This document shows, piece by piece, positions 9,790 to 21,000 of a stretch of 64,000 nucleotides of DNA. The notes under the pieces are model-generated. The model was not told the origin of the DNA, made no database searches, and saw only the letters and a list, made by a program, of their open reading frames with translations. The position numbers were made by a program, and so were the translations under genes. The DNA comes from CAVQRC01 sp963715045 (GTDB taxonomy: Bacteria > Planctomycetota > Planctomycetia > Pirellulales > Lacipirellulaceae). Positions within the stretch are counted from its first letter, which is position 1. Each line of letters begins with the position of its first letter. The stretch covers positions 226,207-290,206 of the forward strand of contig CAVQRC010000026.1 in assembly GCA_963715045.1 (NCBI GenBank). Reading direction: 5' to 3'.

Positions 9790-10944
9790 TCAGATCGTGA
9801 CCCACTGGCCGGACTCGGCGCTGGCGAGCACGGCGTCGCAGACGCGTTGGGTGCGGAGTCCGCTGGCGAAGGTCGGCTCGGCCGGCACGCCTGTCTCGAG
9901 GCCCTCGAGGAAATCGGCCAGGGCGTTGATGAACGTGTGCTCGTAGCCGATCGTGCAGCCGGGCACCCACCACTTGTCCATGTACGGATGCTCGAAGTTG
10001 GTGACGTGGATCTTTTGCCAGCCGGTAAGGTGATCTTCGACTTTCGCGCCCGAATTCGGGTCGGCGTATTTGAAGTAGTCGAGGTATTGCGGTTCCTCGA
10101 GATCGAAGTAGACGCTGCCATTCTCGCCGTTGAGTTCGAACGTGTTGTAGTTCTTGCGGCCGCGGGCGTAACGGGTGCTCTCGAAGGTACCCATCGAGCC
10201 GTTCGCGAAGACGGCCAGGAACATGCAGGCGTCGTCGATGCCGACCGGTTGGACCTGGCCGGTCTCGGCGTGCGTTCGCTCCTTGATAAATGTTTCGGCC
10301 TTGGCGGTCACGGCCTGGATCGGCCCGTTGAGCCACTCGGCCGTGTCGATCGAGTGAGCCAGCAGGTCGCCCGTGACGCCGCTCCCGGCGACGGCCTTGT
10401 CGAGCCGCCACAGGGCGGCCCCACCCTGCGGCACGTCGGCCGAAATCGTCCAGTCCTGGTTGTACGTCGCCCGGTAATGGAACGGTTTGCCAATCCGGTT
10501 CTCGTCGACCAGCTGCTTCGCAAGCGTGATCGCCGGGACGCGGCGGTAGTTGAACCAGACCATGTTCGCCACGCCCGCCTTCTCGACCGCCGCCAGCATC
10601 TTCTCGCCTTCGGCGACATCCATCGCGAGCGGCTTCTCGCAGAGAATCATCTTTCCCTTCTCGGCGGCCGCGAGCACGATCTCGCAATGCGTGTTGTTGG
10701 GCGTGCCGATGTCGATCAGGTCGATGTCGTCCCGCTCGATGACTTTCCGCCAGTCGGTTTCGTACGAGGCGTAGCCCCAGTTCTCGGCGAAGTCCTTGAT
10801 CTTTTCTTCGCTGCGGGCACAACAGGCCTGCAGGACGGGGCGATACTCGAGATCAAAGAAATGGTTCACCTTGCAGTAGGCGTTCGAGTGGGCTCGTCCC
10901 ATGAACCCGTAACCGAGCATCCCGACGCGAAGTTCTTTGGCCAT
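9790..10944 (-). CDS. Gfo/Idh/MocA family NAD(P)-dependent oxidoreductase
   Basis: A 384-residue two-domain dehydrogenase. The Rossmann fold begins at once with RVGMLGYGFMGRAHSNAY (GxGxxG), and CEKPLAMDVAEGEKM gives the conserved E-K-P motif whose Lys is catalytic in this family. The C-terminal alpha/beta domain (from about residue 130) binds the sugar. These enzymes oxidise or reduce sugars, inositols or their derivatives; the substrate cannot be read from the sequence. The start at the ATG complementary to 10942-10944 has a GGAG about 10 bases upstream. It is the last gene of a minus-strand set with a TIM-barrel sugar isomerase and a cupin/PMI-like protein, a combination typical of planctomycete carbohydrate catabolism. 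A 317-bp AT-rich spacer separates it from the isomerase. Confidence 0.92.
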   Translation of the reverse strand: MAKELRVGMLGYGFMGRAHSNAYCKVNHFFDLEYRPVLQACCARSEEKIKDFAENWGYASYETDWRKVIERDDIDLIDIGTPNNTHCEIVLAAAEKGKMILCEKPLAMDVAEGEKMLAAVEKAGVANMVWFNYRRVPAITLAKQLVDENRIGKPFHYRATYNQDWTISADVPQGGAALWRLDKAVAGSGVTGDLLAHSIDTAEWLNGPIQAVTAKAETFIKERTHAETGQVQPVGIDDACMFLAVFANGSMGTFESTRYARGRKNYNTFELNGENGSVYFDLEEPQYLDYFKYADPNSGAKVEDHLTGWQKIHVTNFEHPYMDKWWVPGCTIGYEHTFINALADFLEGLETGVPAEPTFASGLRTQRVCDAVLASAESGQWVTI

Positions 10945-11035
10945 GATATGCGAGCTCCCGTTTGGCCACCGCAACGTTTGGAGGCGGCAGTCTGTTAGAG
11001 GTTCAGTCCGTGAGATGCCGGCACCGAGCGGGCAT

Positions 11036-11205
11036 TAAATCACAAATGACAAGCACCAAATCACAAACAAATCTCAATACCAAAAGAAAAAGATTCAAAT
11101 CTCAAAAACAATCCCAGATTTTCGACATTCTTGGTCATTAGTACTTGGAGCTTGTTTGGGATTTGTGTTTTGGGTTTTGTGGTTTCGGAGTCGCGGCGGC
11201 TTTGA
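11036..11205. repeat. AT-rich spacer with imperfect inverted repeat
   Basis: An island clearly richer in A and T than its surroundings lies between the oxidoreductase and the isomerase of one putative operon. The left half repeats AAATCACAAA-like words on the + strand (CAAATGACAAGCACC, CAAATCACAAAC) and the right half has the complementary style (GGGATTTGTGTTTTGGG), so the whole can fold as an imperfect long hairpin. It also contains GGTCATTAGTACTT; a similar word is in the spacer near 36130. It is non-coding and resembles intergenic spacer elements that recur in planctomycete genomes; its function is unknown. Confidence 0.5.
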
Positions 11206-11261
11206 CTCACCCTACATCTTTGATGCCGGCTTGCCGCGTCAGGTATCCGGACGACGACGCG

Positions 11262-12321
11262 CTATGCCTGCCAGCCGTGCTCGTCGCGAACGGCGACCAT
11301 CACGCTGAGAATGTCGTGCCATGTCTTGGGCTGCATCATGACGTCGTTGGGGAACATGCAGCCATCCCAGCAGATATGTTCGAACCGTCGGTGCGGCGGG
11401 CTCCCGGGGCCGCTTTCGCGCAGCCAGTAGGCAGCCATGGCGACCATGTCGAGCTTGCCGTTCGGATCGGTGGCCAGGCAGTGCCGGCCGGTCTTGTCGT
11501 GCGAGCCGCTGCCGAACACGGTGCCGTCGTTCTGGGCGACGTGAAAGTCGTTGGTCCAGGGCCGGAGCACGTCGGTCATCTGGCGATAGGCTTCATGAAG
11601 CTCTTCGTCGCTGTAGCCCTCTTGGAGCAAGGCATCTTCGGGAGCGTTGTAGCCCAGCAGGTAGAGGTACGTGTGGGCCATGTCGGCCTGGAAGCCGAGT
11701 GTCTGGGGGCGATCAACGCGACTCAACAGATCGGCCATCTTCTTCCAGGAGTGCATGCCGCCCCAGCAGATCTCTCCCTCGGCGGTCAGTTTCTCGCCGT
11801 GGTCTTCGGCGATCTGGCACGCCTGGCGAAACGTCTCGGCGATCCGCTGCTGGTTTGCCTCGGGATCCTCCAACCAGTCCCCGGCTCCACAGGCCGAGTC
11901 GATCCGCACGGCGCCATAAGGCCGCACGCCCAGCTCGCGAAGTGTCTTGGCGATCCGGCAGCCTTTGGTGACCTGGGTCAGGAATTGTGCCCGCTCGTCA
12001 TCGCTGCCCATCGCACTGCCGCCGCCGGTCGGAGGCCAGACCGGGGCCACGACGGTACCCGACGACCAGGTTGCGGCGGGTCACCGCGTCGGCCAGTTGC
12101 TTGAGGTCGTCGTCACTGGCGTCGATGTCGACGTGCGGGGCGAACAGGAACAGGTCGACGCCGTCGAATTTGACGCCGTCGAACTCTGCCGCGGCAGTCA
12201 GGTCGAGCATCGTCTCCAGTTCGATCGGCGGTTCGCCGTCGTCTCCCTTGCCGACGACTCCGGGCCACGCTGCATTGTGCAATTTCGGGAAGTTGTTCGA
12301 ACCTGCCATCGGGATCGCCAT
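11262..12321 (-). CDS. Sugar phosphate isomerase/epimerase (xylose isomerase-like TIM barrel), broken by one frameshift
   Basis: Two overlapping frames together make one protein of about 352 residues. The N-terminal part (MAIPMAGSNNFPKLHNAAWP to AVTRRNLVVG) ends in nonsense, and the rest (VVAPVWPPTGG to DEHGWQA) continues in another frame. Deleting one base of the CCC at 12058-12060 (+ strand) gives the smooth join LVVGTVVAPVW. The product fits the AP-endonuclease-2/xylose isomerase superfamily, with metal-ligand candidates in the EICWGGMHSW and GFQADMAHTY segments and HICWDGCMF. It probably isomerises or epimerises the same sugar handled by the neighbouring oxidoreductase. Either a one-base sequencing error or a recent pseudogene; the intact reading on both sides favours error. 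Confidence 0.82.
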
Positions 12322-12398
12322 TTGAAGTGAATGGGGATGGAAAGACGCTTACCCAACCGCCGCTGGATCAGGCCGCGCCCTACGTTTACGGACACGGA

Positions 12399-13667
12399 TT
12401 ACGATGCGCGACTGTCGCCGACGTTGGGGACGCTGGAATGGGTGTCGGGGCCGAAGTACCGCAGACTCACCAGCGGCTCGGTGCCCGTATTCTCAACCTC
12501 GATCCCGGCGGTTGCCGCATCGTGCGAGATGAACACCTCGTCACTGGTCATCTCGCCGAACCGGATCATGGTCGGTGTCTGCAGCTCCAGCGAGCCGAGC
12601 CGACCGCTGCCCTGGACGGTGATCCAGCCGCTCGCACCGGGATCGCGGAGGGTGCACTTCGCGCCCGGGGCCAACGTGAGTTCCTTCGCGCTGAACAACT
12701 GCGCCCCGTCGACGCGGCCGTACACGATCCACTGCTCGAGGACACCGTCGCCCGAGGACGATTCGATGGGAAGCGGGGCGAGGTAGTTGTGTTCCTTGAA
12801 GTGCGTGTCGACGTTCTTTTCCCAGTCCAGCTGGCCGACGATGAAGTCGAGATCTTCGTGCTTGTCCGGCGGCATGTCTTTGACCAGCAGCGACCAGGGA
12901 ACTTCCCGGCCTTCGACAAGTGACTGATACATCCCGAACACGTCACTCCCCCACTGGGGCTCGTAGGTGCACAGCGAGCCCGGCGCGTGCAGCACGCCGG
13001 GCGGAATCAGCCAGCCGGTTCCCCGCTGGAGCCGGTACGCCCGGGATAGATCGAGGATCCCGTTGTCGCCCTGGCTCCAGTTCTCGAGACAGCGGCGAAG
13101 CTGCTGCTTCGTGGTCCCCGGCTCGAGCCCCATGAACGTGTACGGAAAGTTGTTGTCGCAGTTGTTGTATTGAGGGCAGAAATAGTAGCTCTCGGGCTTG
13201 CCTTCCAGGCCGACGAGCTTGGCATCTTCGAAGCTTTGATGCATGTGGTGCGGAATCGGCCCCATGTTGTCGAAGAATTTAGAGTAGACGGGCCATCGCT
13301 GGTACTTGTCGTACATCGCCTGGCCGATCATCCGGCCGGGTGCTTCGTCGACCGCGTCTTTGAGCAGGAAGTGCTGCCCGTTGTGGGCGACCAGGCTCTG
13401 CCCTTCGTGCCATACGCGATTCTCATTGGCCGCATCGGTCGTACTCGCGAACCACCGCTCGTCGATTCCGCCGCGATGGGCCCCGTACGCGTACCAATCC
13501 TGGGGAGCGAGGCGAATCCGCTTGCCCGGGTGCAAAAAACTGCGGGGGACCCAATTCGGCGCCAGTCTCAGGAGTCCGCCCTGAGAGTCGAGTGCCTCGG
13601 CGACAAGTTTCCCGACGGCCCCCCCGGTCGCCACCGGAGTACCGGTGAACGTGACGACTTCAGACAT
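12399..13667 (-). CDS. Cupin-fold mannose-6-phosphate isomerase-like protein
   Basis: A 422-residue protein, first gene of the minus-strand sugar cluster. The start complementary to 13665-13667 has a very strong GGAGGAAG ribosome site 6-7 bases upstream. Conserved metal-site style residues occur in IPHHMHQSFEDA (His pair, about 140-150) and in GTGWLIPPGVLHAPGS (about 245-260), the two cupin motifs expected of type I phosphomannose isomerase relatives. The C-terminal third (about 330-410) is a second cupin-like beta domain. It likely binds or isomerises a sugar, but it is longer than and distant from canonical ManA, so no symbol is given. The next gene downstream starts 78 bp later. Confidence 0.75.
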   Translation of the reverse strand: MSEVVTFTGTPVATGGAVGKLVAEALDSQGGLLRLAPNWVPRSFLHPGKRIRLAPQDWYAYGAHRGGIDERWFASTTDAANENRVWHEGQSLVAHNGQHFLLKDAVDEAPGRMIGQAMYDKYQRWPVYSKFFDNMGPIPHHMHQSFEDAKLVGLEGKPESYYFCPQYNNCDNNFPYTFMGLEPGTTKQQLRRCLENWSQGDNGILDLSRAYRLQRGTGWLIPPGVLHAPGSLCTYEPQWGSDVFGMYQSLVEGREVPWSLLVKDMPPDKHEDLDFIVGQLDWEKNVDTHFKEHNYLAPLPIESSSGDGVLEQWIVYGRVDGAQLFSAKELTLAPGAKCTLRDPGASGWITVQGSGRLGSLELQTPTMIRFGEMTSDEVFISHDAATAGIEVENTGTEPLVSLRYFGPDTHSSVPNVGDSRAS

Positions 13668-13944
13668 AAGATTCTTCCTCCACCCGCGAAATGCCGCAAA
13701 TTGATCGAAGCGCGAATCCGCCTTTGTATTACGCCCGGCACTCAACTGCAACCGGATCCGCGGGGGGGTCGGCAGGAGCGAACGTATCGTGTCGCCACCG
13801 GTCTGATTGCCGGTCTGCCGATCTCGAGGTGGGGACGAGATCTTCGCCGTGTCGAAGTCGTTCGCTGGAAGCGGACTTCAGTGGCGAGCTGCGCCGGGGA
13901 AAACGACATCGTCGCCCTGGACAGCCCGAAAAACCCGTCTCCCG

Positions 13945-16846
13945 TCAGTTGGGCGTGCGAGACAATTCACGACTGACTCGGAGTTGCCCACGCTCCATCA
14001 ACTCGCGCTCCGCGACCCGGCATCGATCTCTCTGGGCCATGACCCAGGTTGCGTCACTCTTCGCAGCGTCCCCTCGAAGCGGATTCAAGACATCGAACGC
14101 GAGCTGCAAGTAAGTGCGGGCGGCCCAGGGGTCGTCCAGGGCGGCAGCGGCCCGCGCCCGAAACAGCAGGGTGGTTATCGTCTGTTCCACTGCCGGCACT
14201 CGTGTCGCGGGGTCCGAACGGGCAATCGCCGCGTACTCTTCCGCCCGAGACAGCCGCTCGATTGCCAGAGCCTGGTTGCCCGTCTGATACGCTTCGATGC
14301 CGAGTGCGTTCAAGGCGGCCGCGAACGTCAGCCGAGCTTCGAAGTCGCGAGGATAGTGCGCCAGATAAGCAGTCAGAAACCGCTCGATGCGGTCCACGAC
14401 GTTCGGATCGGCGACCGCCCGGCCGGCCGCATCGGTGAGCCGTGCGATGCTGACATAGATATCGGTCACGGGGTCGAAGATCCGCCGATTCCACCCGGTT
14501 TGGGCCTGCATGGCAAATGCTTGTTCCGCCGCTCTGCGGTAATGCTCAGCGGCACTCCGCGAGCCGCCCTCCTGGCTCGAGATTTCGGCGAGAAACCGCT
14601 CGGCGAGTAACGCGTACTCCCGAGCCCTGATCACATCTTGCAGCAGATGCAGGTCGACCTCGAACTCGGGATCCTCAAAGTGCTGTTCGAGTTCCCGCCG
14701 CTGGTCGAGAAGGGTCCTGGAGACCACCAACAGCTCATTAAATCCCTGACTGGCAGGCGACAGGTCGCCCAGCTCGAAGTGGATCATCGCCAGACTGAAG
14801 CGAACATCCAGGTCGAATTCCGAGAACGGCGTATCGCCCGGGAACAATACGATGGCCTCGAGAGGAATCGGGGCGTCGTGGCTCGCCTTGGGGGCCGCTG
14901 CCGCGATGAACTTGCGGCGATATTCCTCGGCCAGCGCGACGGCTTTCAGGTAATGTGGCATGGCCTCGGCCATCCGACCGTCGAAGTAGTTTGCTTCGCC
15001 CAGCTCGAAGTGCGCCTGCAGCAGGATTTCGTCGATACGACGGCGGTGCGTGCGGTTGTCAGACAGGGCAGTCATGCCTTGGATGGTTGCAGCGAGGCGA
15101 TGACGTGCCGCCTCGTAGTCTCCTTCTTCGACGAGTTGAATGGACGTCATCAGCTCGACCGCCGCGGCGAGCGTAAGCAGTTCGCTGTTCGCCGGTTTGC
15201 GGTCGAGCAACGCGGTGACCGCCTGGCGCGCGGCGTCAAAGTGTTCCGTCGCTCGTTCCAATTCACCGAGTCGCACGGCGATCACTCCCAGCCGCAGTTG
15301 TGCTTCGGCGGCGCCCAGTTCGATGACGGCCTTGTCGGGGGCCACGGCAGCGAGCCGCTGAAGTCCCGCGAGACTGGCTTCCATTACGATCTGCTGCTGC
15401 CGTTGCAGGGAAGTAGTCCGCTTGATCTCATCGTGCACACCGAGCATGAAATTGCGGGACAGGTCGAGGGCAATGCTGGCCTGGTCGGCGGCGTTGCGTT
15501 GTTCGAAGCTGGCGATCAGGCGGGCGACATGGACCTTGTCTCGGCTCCCGGGCGAAGCGCACGGACATGATCGCCGAGCCGATGGCGATCGCGGTGATCA
15601 GCAGCAGGACGATCCCGGACAGGCTGGCCACGCGGGGCGAGCGGCAGCACCACCTCAGCAACCTCCCTCCGAGTGTCACGCGACGGGCCGTGATCGGCTT
15701 GTTGTCAATCCACCGCAGCAAGTCGTCTGCCAAAGCTCGCGCCGATTCGTACCGGAGCCGCTTGTCCTTGGCCATCGCCTTCTGGCAAATCGTTTCGACA
15801 TCGCGGGGAATGGCATCGTTAAGCTGTCGCGGCGGACGAGGCTCGTCGTGGAGAACCTGGGAGAGCGTCATTCGAAGCACGCCGCGGAAGGGGACTTCTC
15901 CGGTCAGCAATTCGTAAAGCACCACACCCAGGCTGTAGACGTCGGTCCGCTCGTCGATCTGTCGTGGATTCTCGATCTGTTCGGGTGACATGTAGGCTGG
16001 CGTTCCCGCGATCGCTCCTTCTGCAGTCTGCCGCAGATCGCTGTCGCTTGCGCAGGCCAGACCGAAGTCGGTGATCTTGGCTCTTCCCGTCCGGCAATCG
16101 ACAAGGATGTTGGACGGTTTGATGTCGCGGTGCACCAATCCGGCTTCCGCTGCGGCTGCCAGCCCGAGCGCCGACTCGCGAACGATCCGCGCGGCCTCGG
16201 CCACTTCCAGCGGTCCCTCGCGGGCAATCCGCGCGGCAAGGTTCTCTCCGTCAACGTATTCCATGACGAGATATGGCAAAAAATCGCAGCTGTCGACGAA
16301 TCCATGAATCGTGACAATGTGATCATGGCTGAGCGACGCGACGGCTCGCGCTTCCCGCTCCAGGCGTGTTCGATCCTTGGCCGACACGGCCAGTCGACCA
16401 TGGAGCACCTTGATGGCCACGTTCCGCTCGAGCTGCGAATCGTATGCCCGATAGACGATTCCGCTGGCGCCTCCCCCGAGCTTCTGCTCGATCCGATAGT
16501 GTTCTAACTGCCCCAGCGGTGAACTCGGCGAGCAGGCATCGGGAAACTGGATCGACTCGTCCGACCCGGTCCGTGAATCGACGGTTGCTGTCGCGGTTAC
16601 GAACTCGAGCGGAACCGATGCGACCACTCGCGAGAGCACTTCGTCGAATGCGGGGTCGACCGCGCCGGGCACCTCGCTGCGTCGCTTGCCCGGCAGCGAT
16701 GCGGCCTGCTCCGCCGAAATCACGTCGAGTCTTGCTAGGCAGGCCGGGCAGGTTTCCAGATGTGCCTCGACCTGGTGTCGAGCCTCACCTTCCAGGAGAT
16801 CGGCGAGGAAATCTCTCAGCTCGGCGGCTGCGATGCAATGGGTCAT
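13945..16846 (-). CDS. Serine/threonine protein kinase with N-terminal zinc finger and TPR domain, broken by one frameshift
   Basis: The N-terminal frame (from the ATG complementary to 16844-16846) holds an anti-sigma-type zinc finger H29-x3-C33-x2-C36, a full kinase domain about 118-375 (LGGGASGIVYRAYD, Lys146, HRDIKPSN, DFGLA, SPEQ) and a membrane helix about 415-440 (SGIVLLLITAIAIGSAIM). After SVRFARE the frame degenerates; a second frame continues with RDKVHVARLIASFEQRNAA and about 500 residues of TPR helices to the stop at 13945. Removing one base of the GG at 15543-15544 joins them as RFARERDKVHVARL. The ECF sigma gene lies 37 bp upstream on the same strand. The HxxxCxxC finger suggests direct contact with that sigma factor, as in zinc-binding anti-sigma factors; this is inference. 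Confidence 0.85.
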
Positions 16847-16883
16847 AGGCGATGGGCGGGCGGTCAGGCGGTCGGTTGCGCTC

Positions 16884-17612
16884 TCAGGGTTCGCTGCAGG
16901 TCTCCGGAGTCCGACGCTCGAATTCCGAGGCCAAGGCGAACCGCGCCGATGGCGGCTGCGAGCGACTCTTCTCCACGTGGGGGGAGTCGAGATTCGGAAC
17001 GGACGACGCCCGCTCGATTACTTGAACCTCCGCGCGGAGCATCTTGATGACCCGCGACTTGGCAACATACACATCGGTCACGCGAATCCCCAGCTCGGAG
17101 GCCACTTCCTGACTCGGGCGATTCTCGACAGCCGTCTCGTGGTAGGCCAGCCAGGTGTGCGGTTGGACCCGCAGCTGGACCCGACGCTCTGCCTCGGCAA
17201 GCAGTTCCTGCTCGTATTCGGCCTCGATCGCTGCTGTCAATTCTGAGAGAGCACCCCGGTCGCGAGTAGCCGACAGGGTTTCCAGGACCCCCGTGTCGCC
17301 CGCCGCGCGGGGCTCAGACTTCCAACGCCGTGCCAAGTCCCGCACTGAATTCGCAGTCACCGTTTTCAGCCAGCCGCGAAAGCTGCCCCGCTCGGGTGTG
17401 TAGTGAAATGTCTGCATCGTCCGAACCAGCTTGCCGAGGACCTCCTGAGTTACGTCGGCGGCATCGGAATCTTGCAGCCCGTGCCGCCGGCACCAGCCGA
17501 GAATCTGCGGGCCATAGCGATGCACAAACGCCCGCCACGCTTCCTGATCGCCCGCGTCCTGGACCTGCAACAGAAGGCTCACGCGAGTTGCGGTATCCGT
17601 GGTATCTGCCAT
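16884..17612 (-). CDS. ECF-type RNA polymerase sigma factor
   Basis: A 242-residue protein starting at the ATG complementary to 17610-17612 (MADTTDTATRVSLLLQVQDA). Region 2 covers about 10-95, with the region 2.4 style DSDAADVTQEVLGKLVRTM and FRGWLKTVTANSVRDLAR. Region 4 lies at about 150-205 (RPSQEVASELGIRVTDVYVA as the helix-turn-helix). The ~35-residue C-terminal tail is polar and not part of the sigma fold. It belongs to the planctomycete ECF subfamily associated with Ser/Thr kinases, and the kinase with an anti-sigma-like finger follows 37 bp downstream, very probably in the same transcript. Confidence 0.9.
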   Translation of the reverse strand: MADTTDTATRVSLLLQVQDAGDQEAWRAFVHRYGPQILGWCRRHGLQDSDAADVTQEVLGKLVRTMQTFHYTPERGSFRGWLKTVTANSVRDLARRWKSEPRAAGDTGVLETLSATRDRGALSELTAAIEAEYEQELLAEAERRVQLRVQPHTWLAYHETAVENRPSQEVASELGIRVTDVYVAKSRVIKMLRAEVQVIERASSVPNLDSPHVEKSRSQPPSARFALASEFERRTPETCSEP

Positions 17613-18016
17613 AATGACCCGGTTATAGAGTGAAGGGGTGAAGAGGCTCTCTCCCGAGGAAACGCACACCACACCGTCCGATTAGCAGCTACGCGAGCCA
17701 GCAGCAGCGTCGCCTTCCGCCAGCGGCGACGCAGGCGACTTCTAGTAGTTTTGCTGGCGTTGTGATCTCGCGGACCACAGCTCGACAATCATACACGTTT
17801 TTGCATGTTGGTTTTAGCGTTTGATTGTTGTTCTGAGTTCCACATCCATTGGCACACGAAACTTCCCCAAGCGAAGGCGAGCGAACATCTACCTATGGGC
17901 TGGAACAATGCCAACGCGTCACGCTTCTTCGCTTCTTCGATGAGTGGCGGCAAATGGCATACGACGGGCAACCATACGACGGGCAATTAGTGCAAGCCAC
18001 AGAGGATAGGTAAGAG
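17613..18016. other. Divergent intergenic region upstream of the sigma factor and the tandem protease
   Basis: 404 bp with no convincing gene; a 61-codon frame at 17805-17990 has no family features and contains a tandem repeat. A possible hairpin GTCGCC...GGCGAC lies at 17710-17740. The region should contain promoters for the leftward sigma factor and the rightward protease. Confidence 0.4.
17958..17987. repeat. 15-bp tandem direct repeat
   Basis: Two adjacent copies of CATACGACGGGCAAY (17958-17972 and 17973-17987) differ only in the last base. They lie 30 bp upstream of the protease start. They could be a duplicated regulatory site or a simple slippage duplication. Confidence 0.6.
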
Positions 18017-21000
18017 ATGAGGATCAGAAGGCGTCGGGTGAGTTCCGTTTCCTCCCAGGCAATCAAAGGCCGCAGAAGTTCCGGTGATTCCGTTGCGTCC
18101 CGGTCGCGGCAATTCTCGAGGTTCGAGCAACTTGAAGACCGGATGCTGCTGGCGGCAGATCTCCGCGGCGTGTCGTGGGACTTCTTGGATACCGCCGATC
18201 TTTCCGCTTTGGTAGCGCCGGCCCCAGCGGTCGGCGGCGGCGGTATCGTGAACGGTTCATCAACCAGTGAGCATCCTTCGGTAGGGAACCTCAACAACAA
18301 CTGCACGGCAACGCTGATTGGTCCTCGGCACGTGTTGACCGCGGCCCATTGCGTCGAGGACCTGGCGCCCCAGGCGAGCAGCTTCTTTGTCGGCGGAGCC
18401 TGGCGGCAGGCGGTAAACACGACGATCCACCCCAACTACGATCCGGACGATTTCTCAGCAGGCTGGGATCTCGCCGTCATCGAACTGACTCAGGACGTCA
18501 TCGATGTCACTCCCAGCGACATTCTCCGAACACCGCCAGTGACCGGAGAGATGATGACACTGGTCGGCTACGGCTACGGAGGGACGACGAACAACCCGAA
18601 TTTTTCTTCGCTCAAACGGGTGGGCCAGACGCCGCTCGAACAGGTGACGTCGAATCACTTGCTGTGGACCTTCAACGGAAACGGAGAATCGAACACTGCG
18701 AGTGGCGATTCGGGTGGACCGTCATTTGTCGAGCGGGAGGGCGAGCTCGTCGTGGCAGGAGTCACTTCGGGCGGAACTGGCAGCGCATGGGCTCCGGGTT
18801 CGCTGTCCTTCAATACTCGAATCGACAACCTCCAAACCTGGATCGACGACATCGTGAACTTTGTTCCCGAACCGGACGATTTCAGCGATATCATTGGTCC
18901 GACCTCGACGCCGATTACGAGCGCGGGAGAAGACGGCTGGATCCTGGGTGGGATTCAACAGGCTGGAGATCGCGACGGCTTCAACTTCACCGTCCCGGTC
19001 GCCGCAGAAGTCACGCTGTCGATGGTCGCGACCGGCGCTGCGTTCGACACCCATCTGCGGCTCCACGACAGCAGCGGGGCTTTGATTGCCACGGGCGATG
19101 ATATTGCCCCGGGCAACACGAACAGCCGTGTCGTCATGAACCTCGAAGCGGGTCTGTACTACTTCACGGCCGGAAGTTTCCAGGACGCCGGTCGGGGAGA
19201 CTACGCCGTGGCCGTCGACTTTGTGCCGAACTCCGTGAGCCGACCAGCACGCAGCCACGCTCGACGCAGCCGCCACCTTGATTCCACTTGACGAACGGGG
19301 CGACTTTGCGACGCGGTCAGCGATTGAAGTGATCAGCGATCGGGATGTGTTCCGGCTCGAAGTCGCCGCGGAGACCCAGGCCGCGCTGAGTGTTTCGCGA
19401 ACCGACACATCGCTGGATCCTCTGCTCCGGCTGCATCGTGAGAATGGACAGACGCTCGACGTCTCGAACGACATCGACGGATCGACCAGCGACGCGCTGA
19501 TCATGCGGACGCTCGATCCGGGTGTGTATTACCTCGTCGTGATGCCGGGGACATCTTCGATGGGCGAATACGTCCTCGGAGTCAACGTCGACCCCCAACC
19601 CGTGACCGCGGTGCCAGGCGACTTCAACGACGACGATGTCGTCAATGGCGAGGACTTTCTCACCTGGCAAGCCAACTTTCCGCTGTCGGTGGGGGCGACC
19701 CGGAGCCATGGAGACGCCGATGGCGATGGCGACGTGGACGGAGGAGACTTCCTCGCCTGGCAAGCCAACTTCTCCTCGGCCCAGGTGGGCGCGGGGAGCA
19801 TTGTCAACGGGACGGTCACCAGCGAATACGAGTCGGTTGGAATCGTCAATGGAATCTGCAGCGGCACACTCGTTTCTCCCCAGCATGTGTTGACCGCGGC
19901 CCACTGCACGGTCGGCCGCAGCGCCACAGGAGGCACATTTCAGATAAATGGCCAGGTCTACGGGACCGTCGATCAGATCGAGCATCCGCTTTACAACGAC
20001 GCCAACTTCGCCGCTGGTCACGACGTTGCCATTCAAATTCTCGCCCAGCCGATGGTTGGCCTGACTCCCAGTGAGCTTCTGAGAGAACCCCCCGTGGTCG
20101 GCGAAACGTTGACCCTCGTGGGATACGGCGCGGGCGGAACGACCAACCGGCCCGCCAGTGATTTCGGCGTGAAGAGATTCGGCGAGACGGAACTCCAGCA
20201 AGTCACGGACGTTCACATCCGCTGGTTCTTCGACGGGACCGGAGAGAGCAACACGGCACCCGGGGACTCGGGGGGACCTGCTTTTGTTACCCGCGGGACC
20301 GAGCAGTTGATCGCAGGAGTTACTTCTGGCGGGACGCAGAGTGCCTGGGTCGCGGGAGACAATTCATTCGATACACGGATCGATAATCTGGCTGTCTGGA
20401 TCGACGGAATCGTCGCCGGAGAGGTGCCGCCACCCCCCGTGGATGATCACTACAACCTGCCCGAGCTGGGCGCCACTCCGGTCTCGGTAGGAATCGACAA
20501 CGGTTGGGGATTGGGATCCATCGAAAGCGGGGGCGATCGGGACGCATTCGAATTCGTCCTCGAACAGCCAACCACGGTCACGATCTCCGCCGTTGGCACC
20601 GACGCTGCTCTCGATACGTTCCTCAGGCTCTACAACAGTAGTGGAATACTGATCGAAGATAACGACGACATTTTCTTCGATGCATTTTCAGGGAGCAATC
20701 TCAACAGCCAGATCGTGCGGACGCTGTCGCCGGGTGTGTACTACGCAACGGTGGGGGGATACAACGACACGAGCACGGGCCATTTCGCGCTGGCCATCGA
20801 CTTCGCAGCCAATCCCCCAGGGGATCAGCATGCCAACGTGACCGGATCTGCCGCCACGAGTCTCGATCTCGACTTGCGGGGAGACGTCGCTTTCCGCGAC
20901 AGGTTGGACACCGCTGGCGATCGTGATGTGTTTGAACTGCTGATCCAGAGTTCGACCACCGCGCAGATTTCGGCGACTCGCCTCGACGGCAGCGATCTGG

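Noticed and set aside
17805..17990. A 61-codon frame between the sigma factor and the protease genes
   Set aside because: It contains the tandem 15-bp repeat, has no ribosome site and no recognisable motif.
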